DNA of 38,505 nt from Campylobacter sp. (GTDB lineage Bacteria; Campylobacterota; Campylobacteria; Campylobacterales; Campylobacteraceae). Shown here piece by piece: positions 32,060 to 38,505 of this stretch (positions within the stretch are counted from its first letter, which is position 1; each line of letters begins with the position of its first letter). Under the pieces are notes generated by a model. The model had not been told where the DNA came from. It did no database searches and saw nothing but the letters and a program-made list of their open reading frames with translations. The DNA lies in the NCBI RefSeq assembly GCF_030528245.1, contig NZ_JAUMZG010000011.1, forward strand, positions 1-38,505, given 5' to 3'. The translations under genes and the position numbers were made by a program.

Positions 32060-33883
32060 CTAGGCCTTAAGCCCCAGCAGCGTGTCTAGCATTTTATCGA
32101 CTGTGGTTATGATTTTGGCCGCGGCCCCGTAGCTTGACTGATACTGGATGAGGGCGGCCAATTCTTCGTTGGTATTGACCCCGCTTTTGGACTGATACTC
32201 AGCATAAACGGAATTGTAAAGCGTGCTATTGCTAGCATGCACGACATTATTGCTCTCCCCATCGCTTGCGATTTTGCCCGTAAATTTGCGGTAGTACTCC
32301 TCCATAGTGAGCTCGTCAATCGTCCCGTCTTCGTTGTAAAAATTCACCTTTTTGTATTGAAGCTGGATGATTTCATTGGCAAGATCATTGCCGCTATCGA
32401 CGCCATTTTTGCTAGCCCTTAGGGTATTGGGATCGTCCACAAGGCTATTTTTCACGGCAAGGCTACTCGCGTCTTTTCCGTTAAAAAAGCCCCCCACGCT
32501 AAAGGCCCCGGCGAAATTTGTCCCCTTGTCCTCTATGGCGACCTTAAAGCCACTTTTGGCGTTGATTTGAAAAAGCCCCCCGCTTTTCACATCAAAACTA
32601 AAGCTCACATCAACCAAATCATCCACATCGTTGAGCGCGTTTTTATCATTATTGTCATCGGTATTACTTGTGATTTGCCTGACAATGTCCTCCATGGTGG
32701 TTTTCACATTGATTTCAATGCTTTTACTGACCTTTTTGCCGCCATTTTCATCGTAAATTACAACCTCAAAATTACCCGGCTGTATGGTCCTGTCGTAATT
32801 TGTAAGCGGCACATCCCCCCTCAGCTCGCTCAAATAATCCGAAGTCGCAGAATTTTTAGCCGAGCTCGCATAAATATTATTGGTTTCATTTATCAGCGTC
32901 TTGGCGAAGGTATCCAGCGAGTTCATATAGCCCTGAATGATGCCATCATCATACTTGCCCTCAAGCTTATTATAATCCCTCCCCCGCAAATCAAGCTGCG
33001 CCCCCAGTTGCCCGCCTCTGATCTTAGTCGTCAAATCGCGAATTTTCTCATCGGCCATTTGGTAGTGGATGCTATAAGACTTGTTTTTATCATCATAGTC
33101 AAGCTTTAGGGGGTGGAAATTCACCCCATCCACGATGCTAAGTCCCTCAATGCTAAGATTATAGTGGCGTCCGGGGTCGGTTATGGTCTGCTCCAGGCGA
33201 CTGTTTTGCACGATTTCGCTCTTACTCGCCACGCTATCTACGAGCTTGGAAAGCGTGAGCTCAAGCTCATCCCTTTTGTCCCTCAGCTCGTTAGCATGAT
33301 CTGTAAATCGCGCCTCCTGCCCGTAAATTTGCTTATTGATGCCCGCGATTTCCTCTGCGATGCGGTTGATTTCCTCCACGGTGGATTTGATGTCGTCGTT
33401 GATTTTTTGCTGGATTTTTCCCAGAGTGGCGTGGGATTTATTGACGCTCTCCGTTAGCGTTTGGGCGAATTTGATAAGAGCTATCTTCGTGGCGCTTTCA
33501 TTGGGATTATTTGCAAAGTCATTCCAAGCCTTATTGTAATTTTCCAAATCGTTTAAAATTCCATTATTTTGAAGATCCGGAAATCTCTGCGAAATCTCCT
33601 CCAGGGCCTGTTTGAGGTAGCCTGTGTATTCTTGCTGGTTGGTAGCGTTTTTAAGCTTAAAATAAGCATGCTCATCGTGCAGGCGCACTATGCTCTCAAT
33701 AGCCGTCCCCGTGCCGATCTGAACGCCCCCTGTGGTGTAAAAACCATTGGTTGTTTGCACCACTCTTTGGCGCGTGTAAAAGGTAGAATTGGCATTGGTG
33801 ATGTTATTGCCCGTGGTGGCGATTTGGACCTCATTCGCCTTTAAGCCCGTAACTCCCGTATGTAGCGTAGAAAAAATTCCCAT
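32060..33883 (-). CDS. flgK: Flagellar hook-associated protein 1 (FlgK)
   Basis: The 607-residue protein has the axial-protein N-terminus (LHTGVTGLKANEVQIATTGN) and C-terminus (ELAALIQYQSSYGAAAKIIT). A long variable middle lies between them, with a coiled-coil part near residues 150-210. FlgK joins the hook to the filament and is exported with the help of FlgN, encoded nine bases upstream. The gene is the last flagellar gene of the flgI-flgJ-flgM-flgN-flgK series and should be read from both the sigma-54 promoter before flgI and the sigma-28 promoter before flgM. Confidence 0.95.
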   Translation of the reverse strand: MGIFSTLHTGVTGLKANEVQIATTGNNITNANSTFYTRQRVVQTTNGFYTTGGVQIGTGTAIESIVRLHDEHAYFKLKNATNQQEYTGYLKQALEEISQRFPDLQNNGILNDLENYNKAWNDFANNPNESATKIALIKFAQTLTESVNKSHATLGKIQQKINDDIKSTVEEINRIAEEIAGINKQIYGQEARFTDHANELRDKRDELELTLSKLVDSVASKSEIVQNSRLEQTITDPGRHYNLSIEGLSIVDGVNFHPLKLDYDDKNKSYSIHYQMADEKIRDLTTKIRGGQLGAQLDLRGRDYNKLEGKYDDGIIQGYMNSLDTFAKTLINETNNIYASSAKNSATSDYLSELRGDVPLTNYDRTIQPGNFEVVIYDENGGKKVSKSIEINVKTTMEDIVRQITSNTDDNNDKNALNDVDDLVDVSFSFDVKSGGLFQINAKSGFKVAIEDKGTNFAGAFSVGGFFNGKDASSLAVKNSLVDDPNTLRASKNGVDSGNDLANEIIQLQYKKVNFYNEDGTIDELTMEEYYRKFTGKIASDGESNNVVHASNSTLYNSVYAEYQSKSGVNTNEELAALIQYQSSYGAAAKIITTVDKMLDTLLGLKA

Positions 33884-33892
33884 CCCATCCCC

Positions 33893-34321
33893 CTATACTT
33901 GCATTTTGAAAATAGACTCTGGCGTGATCTTTTTATCCCCATAAGCACGATTCGTTCCATCATCAAACATCGTATTGACAAGCCCATCAAGAAAATCCTT
34001 GACGATGAGGACGAATTTGGCGTATTCTTTATTTTTGCTGTGGAGGGTCTGTAAATTTTTCTTAAGCTGATCCAGTTTTTGCTTGTCCTCTTCATCAAGC
34101 ACCTCGCTCAGGCCCTTGGGGGAGCTATTGTTGAGGCTTACTAGAGTGGAATCAAGCTGTTTTTTTGCCCGAGTGAATTGGGCGATGAGTTGTTCTTTTT
34201 TTTCCACACTCGCACCCACCCCACCGTGCTTGGCCGCTTGTATATCCTCGATATCCTGCTCGGTGAGTTCTATGAGTTCTTTCAGTATGGCATTGACTGT
34301 GTCAAGATTTTGTTTTAGCAT
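33893..34321 (-). CDS. flgN: Flagellar export chaperone FlgN-like protein
   Basis: The 142-residue protein is almost all alpha-helical with heptad-like coiled coils (residues 1-60 and 80-115). This is the FlgN fold, although its primary sequence is weakly conserved. It lies between flgM and flgK, the position of Cj1465 in C. jejuni. FlgN chaperones FlgK and FlgL to the export gate. Its GGAG ribosome site (34327-34330) falls in the right arm of a perfect 12-bp inverted repeat, so translation may depend on flgM translation. ATG 34319-34321 is the start. Confidence 0.8.
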   Translation of the reverse strand: MLKQNLDTVNAILKELIELTEQDIEDIQAAKHGGVGASVEKKEQLIAQFTRAKKQLDSTLVSLNNSSPKGLSEVLDEEDKQKLDQLKKNLQTLHSKNKEYAKFVLIVKDFLDGLVNTMFDDGTNRAYGDKKITPESIFKMQV

Positions 34322-34322
34322 T

Positions 34323-34365
34323 TTTTCTCCTTTTCTCGCTCAAATTTAGCTCAAAAAGGAGAAAA
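34323..34365 (-). promoter_or_regulatory. Hairpin sequestering the flgN ribosome-binding site
   Basis: On the flgM-flgN transcript TTTTCTCCTTTT (34365-34354) begins two bases after the flgM stop codon (34368-34370) and is exactly complementary to AAAAGGAGAAAA (34334-34323), which contains the flgN GGAG. The 19-base loop holds a further short GCT/AGC pairing. A ribosome finishing flgM would cover the left arm and free the site. There is no U run after the stem on the minus strand, so it is not an ordinary terminator. Confidence 0.7.
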
Positions 34366-34367
34366 TT

Positions 34368-34571
34368 TTAAAGCAAGGAATCAGCTATCGCATCGGCTGT
34401 GGCCTTTAAATTCAGCTCATAAGTGCCGTTTTTGATCTGTTCTGCGATTTTTGAAGCCTTGCTGCTCTCCGTTTTTTGAGCCTCATTTGTCTTCGTTTCT
34501 TTTGTTTCTTTGTCGGTTTTATGGACATTAGAAGCGTTGGCTATATAGTTTTGCTGTATAGGATTTATCAT
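34368..34571 (-). CDS. flgM: Anti-sigma-28 factor FlgM
   Basis: The 67-residue protein has a low-complexity Lys/Thr/Glu N-terminal half. Its C-terminal helix region (SSKASKIAEQIKNGTYELNL) is the sigma-28-binding part of FlgM. It holds FliA inactive until secreted through the growing flagellum; in C. jejuni it also limits filament length. A strong AAAAGGAGG box precedes ATG 34571. An excellent sigma-28 promoter lies 39 bases upstream, so FlgM is made in response to the factor it inhibits. Confidence 0.9.
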   Translation of the reverse strand: MINPIQQNYIANASNVHKTDKETKETKTNEAQKTESSKASKIAEQIKNGTYELNLKATADAIADSLL

Positions 34572-34609
34572 TGTCGCCTCCTTTTAGATTTTATAATCCT
34601 CTACGAACT

Positions 34610-34636
34610 ATATCGTCCATTTTTAAAAAAACTTAA
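34610..34636 (-). promoter_or_regulatory. Sigma-28 promoter of flgM
   Basis: The minus strand has TTAAGTTT (34636-34629), 13 bases, then CGATAT (34615-34610). The match to the FliA consensus TAAAGTTT-N11-GCCGATAA, including spacing, is very good. It lies in the 61-base gap between the flgJ-like gene and flgM. Confidence 0.88.
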
Positions 34637-34980
34637 CCCCTTTCTTTCAAAAAATCAAACAACATTTTCGAAAAACCCAGCCCCCCGCTCAAAGCCTTAC
34701 TCATCGCATCGTTATACATCGATGCGTAAATTTCATCGCCAGCGTCTTTTCCAAAAAGCGAATTTTGATTTTTCAAAGAAATATCCAAAACCGACTTCAC
34801 CAAAAAAGCCTCAAAGGCATCGGTTTGCTCCTTCAAGGCCTCATCCTCAGCATTTTTCACCCCAAAAGCCGCCCCGAAATTCTCCCCAGCTTTTTGCGCG
34901 TTAGGATTTCTCGCGGCCCTCTCCAAAAGGGCATTTGTGCCCATATTGTAAGTGTTGAGAAAATTATCCACCCGCATCAT
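34633..34980 (-). CDS. flgJ: Rod-binding protein, FlgJ N-terminal domain only
   Basis: The 115-residue protein has the FlgJ rod-capping signature: ALKEQTDAFEAFLVKSVLDI near residues 50-70 and DEIYASMYNDAMSKALSGG-like sequence near 82-100. The muramidase domain of enterobacterial FlgJ is absent, as in other epsilonproteobacteria (Cj1463). A separate hydrolase must open the wall for the rod. Two ATGs (34980, 34977) are possible. The first overlaps the flgI stop (ATGA). Confidence 0.85.
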   Translation of the reverse strand: MMRVDNFLNTYNMGTNALLERAARNPNAQKAGENFGAAFGVKNAEDEALKEQTDAFEAFLVKSVLDISLKNQNSLFGKDAGDEIYASMYNDAMSKALSGGLGFSKMLFDFLKERG

Positions 34981-36026
34981 ATCACCTCCAGCTCCGCATT
35001 GATCGCCCCGGCTCGCTTTAAATTTTCCATGATAGCGATGATGTCATTGGGCGCAGCGCCGAGCTTATTAAGCATCCTAGCGATGTTAGCCACCGTGGTT
35101 TTAGGGCCTGATATGCGCAGCGTGTTCGAGGCAGGATCGATAGCTCCGCCGTCCTTCATATCGATCTCATTTTGAGCGAGCTCGTTTTGATTATTGGGAT
35201 CGATCTTTATCGTAATATCCTTGTGCGTGATCAGCACGGGCTCCACCTCCACATCGACCCCAGCGATGACCGTGCCCGTTTTTTCATCGATGATGACCTT
35301 GCTTTGCGGCGTGTAGGCGATGTCCTGCTCCAAAACCCGCGCCATAAATTCCACCGCAGAAATTTCCTCAGGCCGCGTGAGCTTGATCGTCCTAGAATCC
35401 ACCGCCACCGCAATGTCCGCGTCAAAAACCTCATTCAAAACCCTCTCAATATCGTGAGCGGTTTTAAAATCCGCCACCTTCAAACTCAGCGCCAAATCGC
35501 TACTTTGCGCGAAATTTTGCGGGATTTCCCTCTCCACATTCGCCCCGCCCATCACGGAGGCCGAAGTAGAGTGAGAGCCCGCCCCGCCGGGTCTAGCCGC
35601 TAGGCCGCCTGTGGAAATGGAGCCCTGCGCGATGGCATAAATTTCTCCATCTATCCCCCGCAAAGCCGTCAGCAAAAGCGTCCCGCCCTGCAAAGACTTC
35701 GCATCACCCAGTGAGGAGACGGTGATGTCAAGCTTGTCCCCGCTTTTAGCAAAGGCAGGAAGCTTAGCCGTAACCATCACAGCGGCGGTATTTTTGGACT
35801 TGATGTCGGCGGGATCGACCTTGATGTTCATCCCTTGCAGGAGATTGGAAACCGACTGCAGGGTGAATTTAGAGCTCGTCCCATCCCCGCTGCCATTAAG
35901 CCCCACGACAAGGCCATAGCCGATGAGCTGATTGTCCCGCACGCCCACGGTATTAGCCACATCCTTGATGGCTAGGCCGTGCAAACTCAGGCTAAAAAAC
36001 AAAATCACGGTAAAAATTCTCATCAT
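34977..36026 (-). CDS. flgI: Flagellar P-ring protein FlgI
   Basis: The 349-residue protein has a signal peptide (MMRIFTVILFFSLSLHGLA) and the conserved FlgI start IKDVANTVGVRDNQLIGYGL. The segment PGGAGSHSTSASVMGGANVE and the C-terminal LNKLGAAPNDIIAIMENLK are also typical. FlgI monomers form the P ring around the rod in the peptidoglycan layer. ATG 36026 and 36023 are both possible. A strong sigma-54 promoter lies about 32 bases upstream, making flgI the first gene of the flgI-J-M-N-K unit. Confidence 0.96.
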   Translation of the reverse strand: MMRIFTVILFFSLSLHGLAIKDVANTVGVRDNQLIGYGLVVGLNGSGDGTSSKFTLQSVSNLLQGMNIKVDPADIKSKNTAAVMVTAKLPAFAKSGDKLDITVSSLGDAKSLQGGTLLLTALRGIDGEIYAIAQGSISTGGLAARPGGAGSHSTSASVMGGANVEREIPQNFAQSSDLALSLKVADFKTAHDIERVLNEVFDADIAVAVDSRTIKLTRPEEISAVEFMARVLEQDIAYTPQSKVIIDEKTGTVIAGVDVEVEPVLITHKDITIKIDPNNQNELAQNEIDMKDGGAIDPASNTLRISGPKTTVANIARMLNKLGAAPNDIIAIMENLKRAGAINAELEVI

Positions 36027-36057
36027 CCATCCTCAGAATCTAAATTTTCATAAAGCA

Positions 36058-36074
36058 AAGCAAAAAGGGTTCCA
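36058..36074 (-). promoter_or_regulatory. Sigma-54 promoter of flgI
   Basis: The minus strand reads TGGAACCCTTTTTGCTT, with GG at 36073-36072 and GC at 36061-36060 separated by ten bases. The transcript would begin near 36048, about 22 bases before flgI. It matches the promoter before flgP in every key base. Confidence 0.9.
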
Positions 36075-36087
36075 AATTTTTAATTTG

Positions 36088-36102
36088 TTTTTTTTTTTTT
36101 TT
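36088..36102 (+). repeat. T15 homopolymer in the flgI / acp divergent region
   Basis: Fifteen T residues in a row lie between the flgI sigma-54 promoter and the acyl carrier protein gene, 34 bases before the acp ATG. Upstream T tracts act as promoter elements in Campylobacter, and a run this long is prone to slippage. Confidence 0.85.
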
Positions 36103-36136
36103 GCAAGCTGCGTTTGAAATTTGTCAAGGATAAAAA

Positions 36137-36418
36137 ATGCGAATTCAAAACATCATTCTAAATTTACTCAAAGAATACGGCGAGGAGCTGGGAAATGAGG
36201 CCTTAAAAAACGCCACTGAGGGGACGAAAATTTTTGGAGCTGGCGGGAATTTAGATTCTTTAGGGCTTGTGAATTTTGTCGCGGATTTGGAGGATCTTTT
36301 GAGCGAGGCGCTGCAAAAACCCATCGTCCTAGCCGATGAAAAAACGATGAGCGCCAAAAATTCCCCCTTCAAGGATGTCGCCACGCTTTGCGCCTTCATC
36401 GAGGGAAAATTCCTGTGA
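36137..36418 (+). CDS. Acyl carrier protein
   Basis: The 93-residue protein has the ACP fold with the phosphopantetheine attachment motif LDSLGLV (Ser41). It differs from housekeeping AcpP (residue content and the NLDSLGLVNFVADLE context) and resembles the dedicated carrier proteins of the C. jejuni flagellar-glycosylation region. It should carry the acyl or aminoacyl group handled by the two following enzymes. ATG 36137 follows AAGGA. Its stop overlaps the GTG start of the SDR gene. Confidence 0.9.
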   Translation: MRIQNIILNLLKEYGEELGNEALKNATEGTKIFGAGGNLDSLGLVNFVADLEDLLSEALQKPIVLADEKTMSAKNSPFKDVATLCAFIEGKFL

Positions 36419-37150
36419 AAACCATCCTCATCACAGGCACACGCAAGGGCATCGGCAAATTTTTAGCCCAGCATTTTTTGGCTAAGGGCCTCAGAGTGTG
36501 CGGCTGCTCAAGGGGTAGGGCCTAGCATAGAGCATCCTCACTACGCGCATTTTGAGCTTGATGTTAGCGATGAGGCGGCGGTTGTGGGGATGGTGCGGGA
36601 GCTTAAAAAGCGTTTTGGCGGCGTGGATATTTTGATCAATAACGCAGGCATCGCCGCGATGAATCACACCCTCACCACGCCCTATCAAAGCGTCAAAAGC
36701 ATTTTTGAGACGAATTTTTACGGCTCTTTTTTATTGATGCGTGAAGTTTCTAAGCTCATGACTAGGAATTTCAAGGCCCAGCAAAAGGGCACGCAAAAAG
36801 GCGCCATGCCCTACCGCATCATAAATTTCACCACAGTGGCGAGCGCCTTACGCCTTGAGGGCGAGGCCGTTTATGCGGCTTCAAAGGCGGCCATCATCAA
36901 CCTCACGCAAACCTGCGCCAAGGAGCTTAGTGAATTTGGCATCACGGTCAATGCCGTAGGCCCCACGCCCGTGCGGACAGATTTGATCAAAAATGTCCCC
37001 CAAGACAAGATCGAGAGGCTTTTAAATTCCCAAGCCATCAAGCGTTTGGGCGAGTTTGAAGATGTCTTAAATGTCGTGGAATTTTTCTGCGATGAAAAGA
37101 GCGACTTTGTCACGGCGCAGGTGGTATTTTTAGGAGGCGTTTATGCTTAA
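36415..37150 (+). pseudogene. SDR-family 3-oxoacyl-ACP reductase, frameshifted
   Basis: From GTG 36415 (GTGA overlap with the acp stop) the frame reads ILITGTRKGIGKFLAQHFL, the Rossmann TGxxxGIG motif, then stops at TAG 36523-36525. The rest of the protein continues in the +1 frame from about 36525 with the expected strand, NNAG, and the YxxxK catalytic pair in VYAASK. The total length 36415-37150 is 245 codons plus one base, so one extra base near GGGGTAGGG (36512-36520) explains the break. Restored, it would be about 244 residues, full family length. The downstream part could start at ATG 36584 but would lack the cofactor loop. The last 8 bases overlap the ligase gene. It is either a real inactivating mutation or a sequencing error. 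Confidence 0.8.
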
Positions 37151-38468
37151 GCATCCTTTTTTGCAAAAATTAGCCGCCTTTGAGGGCTCCTCGCCCTGCC
37201 TGATTTATGATGAAAAAATTTGCACTTACGCCGCGCTTTTGGCGCAGGTGGAGGAAAAAATAGCCCTCTTGCGGCAAATGAGTGGGGCTAGGGTTATCGC
37301 CATCGTGGGCGATCACGACCCCTCGAGCGTGGCGATGCTTTTGGCCTGCGCGGAGCTTTCTTTGGTGGCCGTGCCGCTGATGTGTGGGGATAGCGACCTG
37401 CAAAGCAAGCTCAAAGAAGCAGGAGCGGATGCGCTTTATGGTGAGGGAGGGCTTAAGACTGTGGAGTGCGGGGACTATCCGACCTTGCTAGCCAATTTAA
37501 ATTCCCCCGCCCTCGTGCTCTTTTCAAGCGGCAGCACGGGAAGGCCAAAGGCCATGGTGCACGATCTTAACGCGCTTTTAGCCTCCTACCTGAATAAGAA
37601 GCCAAAATTCATGCATATTTTGCTTTTTTTACTTTTTGACCACATCGGCGGACTGAATACCCTTTTTAACGCCCTTTCAATGGGCGCTTGCGGGGTGGGC
37701 TTGAGTGATAGAAAAAACATCGAACGCCTCGCGCAAAGCATAGAAAAATACCACATCGCCCTCCTGCCCGCTAGCCCTAGCTTTTTGAATTTATTTTTAC
37801 TCAGCGAAGTGGGTGAAAAATACAATCTTAGCAGTCTTAAAGTCATCACTTACGGCACGGAAAAGATGCCAGAAGCTTTACTTTCACGCCTCAAAAACGC
37901 CTTTCCTCGTGTGAAATTTCACCAAACCTTTGGCACGAGTGAGGTGGGCATCATCCAAACGAAAAATTATGGCTCCTACATCAAGCTTGAGGGCGTGGAG
38001 TATAAGATTGTGGGCAATGAGCTGTTTTTGAAAACAAAAACGCAAAGCCTAGGCTATCTCAACGACGATAACGCCGCTTTTGGAGAGGACGGATTTTTTG
38101 CTACGGGGGATTTGGTAGAGTGTGTGCAGCGTGAGGATGGGGAGTATCTTAAAATTCTAGGGCGCAGTAAGGAGTGGATCAATGTCGGGGGTGAGAAGCT
38201 TTTGCCCTTTGAGGTGGAGGGCGTTTTGCTGGAGCTTGAGGGGGTGAGGGACTGCCTTGTTTATGGGGAGTCTAACGCCCTCACAGGCCAGAGCGTGAGT
38301 GCTAAGCTAGTTGTGGAGGAGGGCCTTGCGGCGCTTTCAAATTTAGAGCTTAAAAATTTAGTGAGAAAGCACTGCCAGGGACGCCTTGCGCGCTATAAAA
38401 TTCCAAGCAAAGTGATAAAGGTAGAGAATTTAGAGCTAAGTGCGCGTTTTAAAAAGGCCATTCAATGA
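37143..38468 (+). CDS. AMP-forming acyl/amino-acid ligase (ANL superfamily)
   Basis: The 441-residue protein has the adenylation motifs in order: A3 FSSGSTGRPKAM at residues 127-138, A5 TFGTSEVG, A7 FATGDLVE, A8 LGRSKEWINVGGEK, and a C-terminal Lys in SARFKKAI. It is somewhat shorter than acyl-CoA synthetases in the N-terminal part. Next to an acyl carrier protein it most likely adenylates a carboxylic or amino acid and loads it on that carrier, like DltA or the Cj1307-type enzyme. The substrate is unknown. ATG 37143 is 8 bases inside the SDR gene and its stop overlaps the next start. Confidence 0.88.
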   Translation: MLKHPFLQKLAAFEGSSPCLIYDEKICTYAALLAQVEEKIALLRQMSGARVIAIVGDHDPSSVAMLLACAELSLVAVPLMCGDSDLQSKLKEAGADALYGEGGLKTVECGDYPTLLANLNSPALVLFSSGSTGRPKAMVHDLNALLASYLNKKPKFMHILLFLLFDHIGGLNTLFNALSMGACGVGLSDRKNIERLAQSIEKYHIALLPASPSFLNLFLLSEVGEKYNLSSLKVITYGTEKMPEALLSRLKNAFPRVKFHQTFGTSEVGIIQTKNYGSYIKLEGVEYKIVGNELFLKTKTQSLGYLNDDNAAFGEDGFFATGDLVECVQREDGEYLKILGRSKEWINVGGEKLLPFEVEGVLLELEGVRDCLVYGESNALTGQSVSAKLVVEEGLAALSNLELKNLVRKHCQGRLARYKIPSKVIKVENLELSARFKKAIQ

Positions 38469-38505
38469 AAAACATCGTGCTTTTGGGAGCGAGTAATTGC
38501 CTGAT
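38465..38505 (+). CDS. Start of an unidentified gene, cut by the window end
   Basis: ATG 38465-38467 overlaps the ligase stop (ATGA) and gives MKNIVLLGASNCL before the window ends. The strand-turn pattern VLLGASN resembles the start of SGNH/GDSL hydrolases or acyltransferases, which would suit an acyl-transfer cluster. Thirteen residues are too few to decide. Confidence 0.5.
   Translation, partial: MKNIVLLGASNCL

Noticed and set aside
32567..33109. 180-codon plus-strand frame inside flgK
   Set aside because: Ile/His-rich antisense shadow of flgK, without start signals or known motifs.
1..38505. CRISPR array, insertion sequence, prophage or toxin-antitoxin pair
   Set aside because: I saw no regularly spaced repeats, transposase, integrase or phage genes. 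The only antitoxin-like protein (30014-30262) has no toxin partner.

Overview
The window looks like chromosomal DNA from a Campylobacter species (Campylobacterota). Almost every protein reads like its Campylobacter jejuni counterpart: HtrA, CprR/CprS, MapA, FlgP/FlgQ, FlaC, CbpA/HspR and a futalosine-pathway MqnD-like enzyme. Several blocks also keep the C. jejuni gene order as I remember it. Base composition, judged by eye, is clearly richer in G+C (around the mid 40s percent) than the roughly 30% of C. jejuni, so this is not C. jejuni itself. I cannot name the species.

Layout. (1) 1-7666, minus strand: a tightly packed, probably single transcription unit running cbpA, hspR, kefB-type antiporter, small protein, HAD phosphatase, glyS, M23 peptidase, MidA-like methyltransferase. 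Most junctions overlap. (2) 7667-11209, plus strand: periplasmic protease/chaperone htrA followed by the two-component pair cprR-cprS; a HspR-type inverted repeat lies in the divergent cbpA/htrA region. (3) 11210-13850: an MFS exporter, a HugZ-type heme oxygenase and a small ORF that looks like the C-terminal relic of something larger. (4) 13933-18725, minus strand: mapA, comF-like gene, gyrA, then flgP-flgQ behind their own sigma-54 promoter. (5) 18988-24350, plus strand: Ste24/M48 protease, prmC, a DUF4149-like membrane protein, flagellin-like flaC, mqnD-like gene, fliQ, murB. (6) 24337-29218, minus strand: periplasmic protein, cysQ, gltA, CPA2-type transporter, bioB. (7) 29403-30397: a hemerythrin with a zinc-ribbon tail, an orphan ribbon-helix-helix protein, and tRNA-Asn on the minus strand. 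(8) 30534-36026, minus strand: TauE/SafE permease, TIGR02757 protein, and the flagellar cluster flgI, flgJ-like, flgM, flgN, flgK. (9) 36137-38505, plus strand: acyl carrier protein, SDR reductase (frameshifted), AMP-forming acyl/amino-acid ligase and the start of another gene. This is a small acyl-transfer biosynthetic module next to the flagellar genes.

Main points of interest. GyrA carries Ile at residue 86, the position where T86I gives fluoroquinolone resistance in C. jejuni. The flgM-flgN junction contains a perfect 12-bp inverted repeat that would bury the flgN ribosome-binding site unless flgM is being translated. The flagellar genes show two very good sigma-54 promoters and one very good sigma-28 promoter. 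The ACP/SDR/ligase module has a T15 tract upstream and a one-base frameshift in the SDR, suggesting variable or decaying expression. cysQ contains a G9 tract typical of contingency loci. I see no insertion sequence, prophage or CRISPR array.
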